A stretch of DNA of 64,000 nt from Clostridiales bacterium (GTDB lineage: Bacteria; Bacillota; Clostridia; Saccharofermentanales; Saccharofermentanaceae): the NCBI GenBank assembly GCA_017529925.1, contig JAFXMZ010000031.1:38061-102060 (forward strand), given 5' to 3'. This document shows, one piece after another, positions 63,964 through 64,000 of the stretch. A program made the position numbers and the translations under genes. Below the pieces are notes generated by a model that had not been told where the DNA came from, searched no databases, and saw only the letters and a list, made by a program, of their open reading frames with translations. How positions within the stretch are numbered: position 1 is the stretch's first letter; each line of letters begins with the position of its first letter.

Positions 63964-64000
63964 CTCCGGGAATACTAAACACTACGGAGGACCTGATAAT

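Overview
The window looks like chromosomal DNA of an anaerobic Gram-positive bacterium of the Bacillota, probably class Clostridia. Supporting signs are strong AGGAGG-type ribosome sites, heavy use of AGG/AGA for Arg and ATA for Ile, an F-type ATP synthase whose c subunit carries a sodium-type motif, a formate dehydrogenase of the NAD-linked clostridial kind, a CarD-like regulator and clostridial ABC/two-component cassettes. Genus cannot be fixed from sequence alone. No rRNA, tRNA, CRISPR or insertion sequence was recognised.

Layout. 304-7051: an XRE-type membrane regulator, then an LnrLMN-like drug-export ABC cassette with its own NarL-type two-component system and a small membrane protein. 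7484-20290: a cysteine-type formate dehydrogenase with an electron-transfer flavoprotein, followed by molybdenum cofactor synthesis and molybdate import genes (moeA, mobA-mobB fusion, a MoeA-like protein, moaC, modABC, moaA, MOSC-mogA fusion), tightly packed on one strand. 20408-22233: an RsbW-like ATPase and two membrane proteins. 22293-27071: an OmpR-type regulator, an ABC exporter and a histidine kinase, then a PAS-GGDEF protein. 28145-29850 (minus): a GDPD-like and a patatin-like lipid hydrolase. 29958-32756: a Zur-like repressor, ZnuC, ZnuB and a YitT protein. 32883-33392: a CarD-like protein.

33412-40896 holds the seven shikimate-pathway steps plus chorismate mutase and prephenate dehydrogenase. 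They lie behind a short leader peptide with five Tyr codons in a row, followed by a GC-rich hairpin: a classic but apparently unannotated attenuator. One gene is a triple fusion of chorismate mutase, shikimate dehydrogenase and shikimate kinase. 41007-47675 is a complete F1Fo ATP synthase operon with a two-carboxylate c subunit and a short epsilon subunit. 47678-59492 holds signalling and envelope genes: a membrane PP2C phosphatase, MBOAT and DHHW acetylation proteins, a propeller HD-GYP sensor, a STAS protein, a MATE transporter fused to an anti-sigma-like ATPase domain, and a ParB-like/BMP fusion. 59560-62378 (minus) holds a MATE remnant, two lipoproteins and an acetyltransferase. An Ala/Glu/Lys-rich coiled-coil protein closes the window, and a regulated promoter leads off the right edge.

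The most unusual structure is a pair of intergenic arrays, 7115-7318 and 23029-23284, that I do not recognise. Each is a ladder of 6-bp GTATAC palindromes (8 and 10 sites) whose start-to-start spacing alternates exactly 30, 22, 30, 22 ... bp without exception, giving a 52-bp period. The sequence between sites has diverged but the geometry has not. Both arrays have similar ends, and both sit beside ABC-transporter/two-component cassettes.
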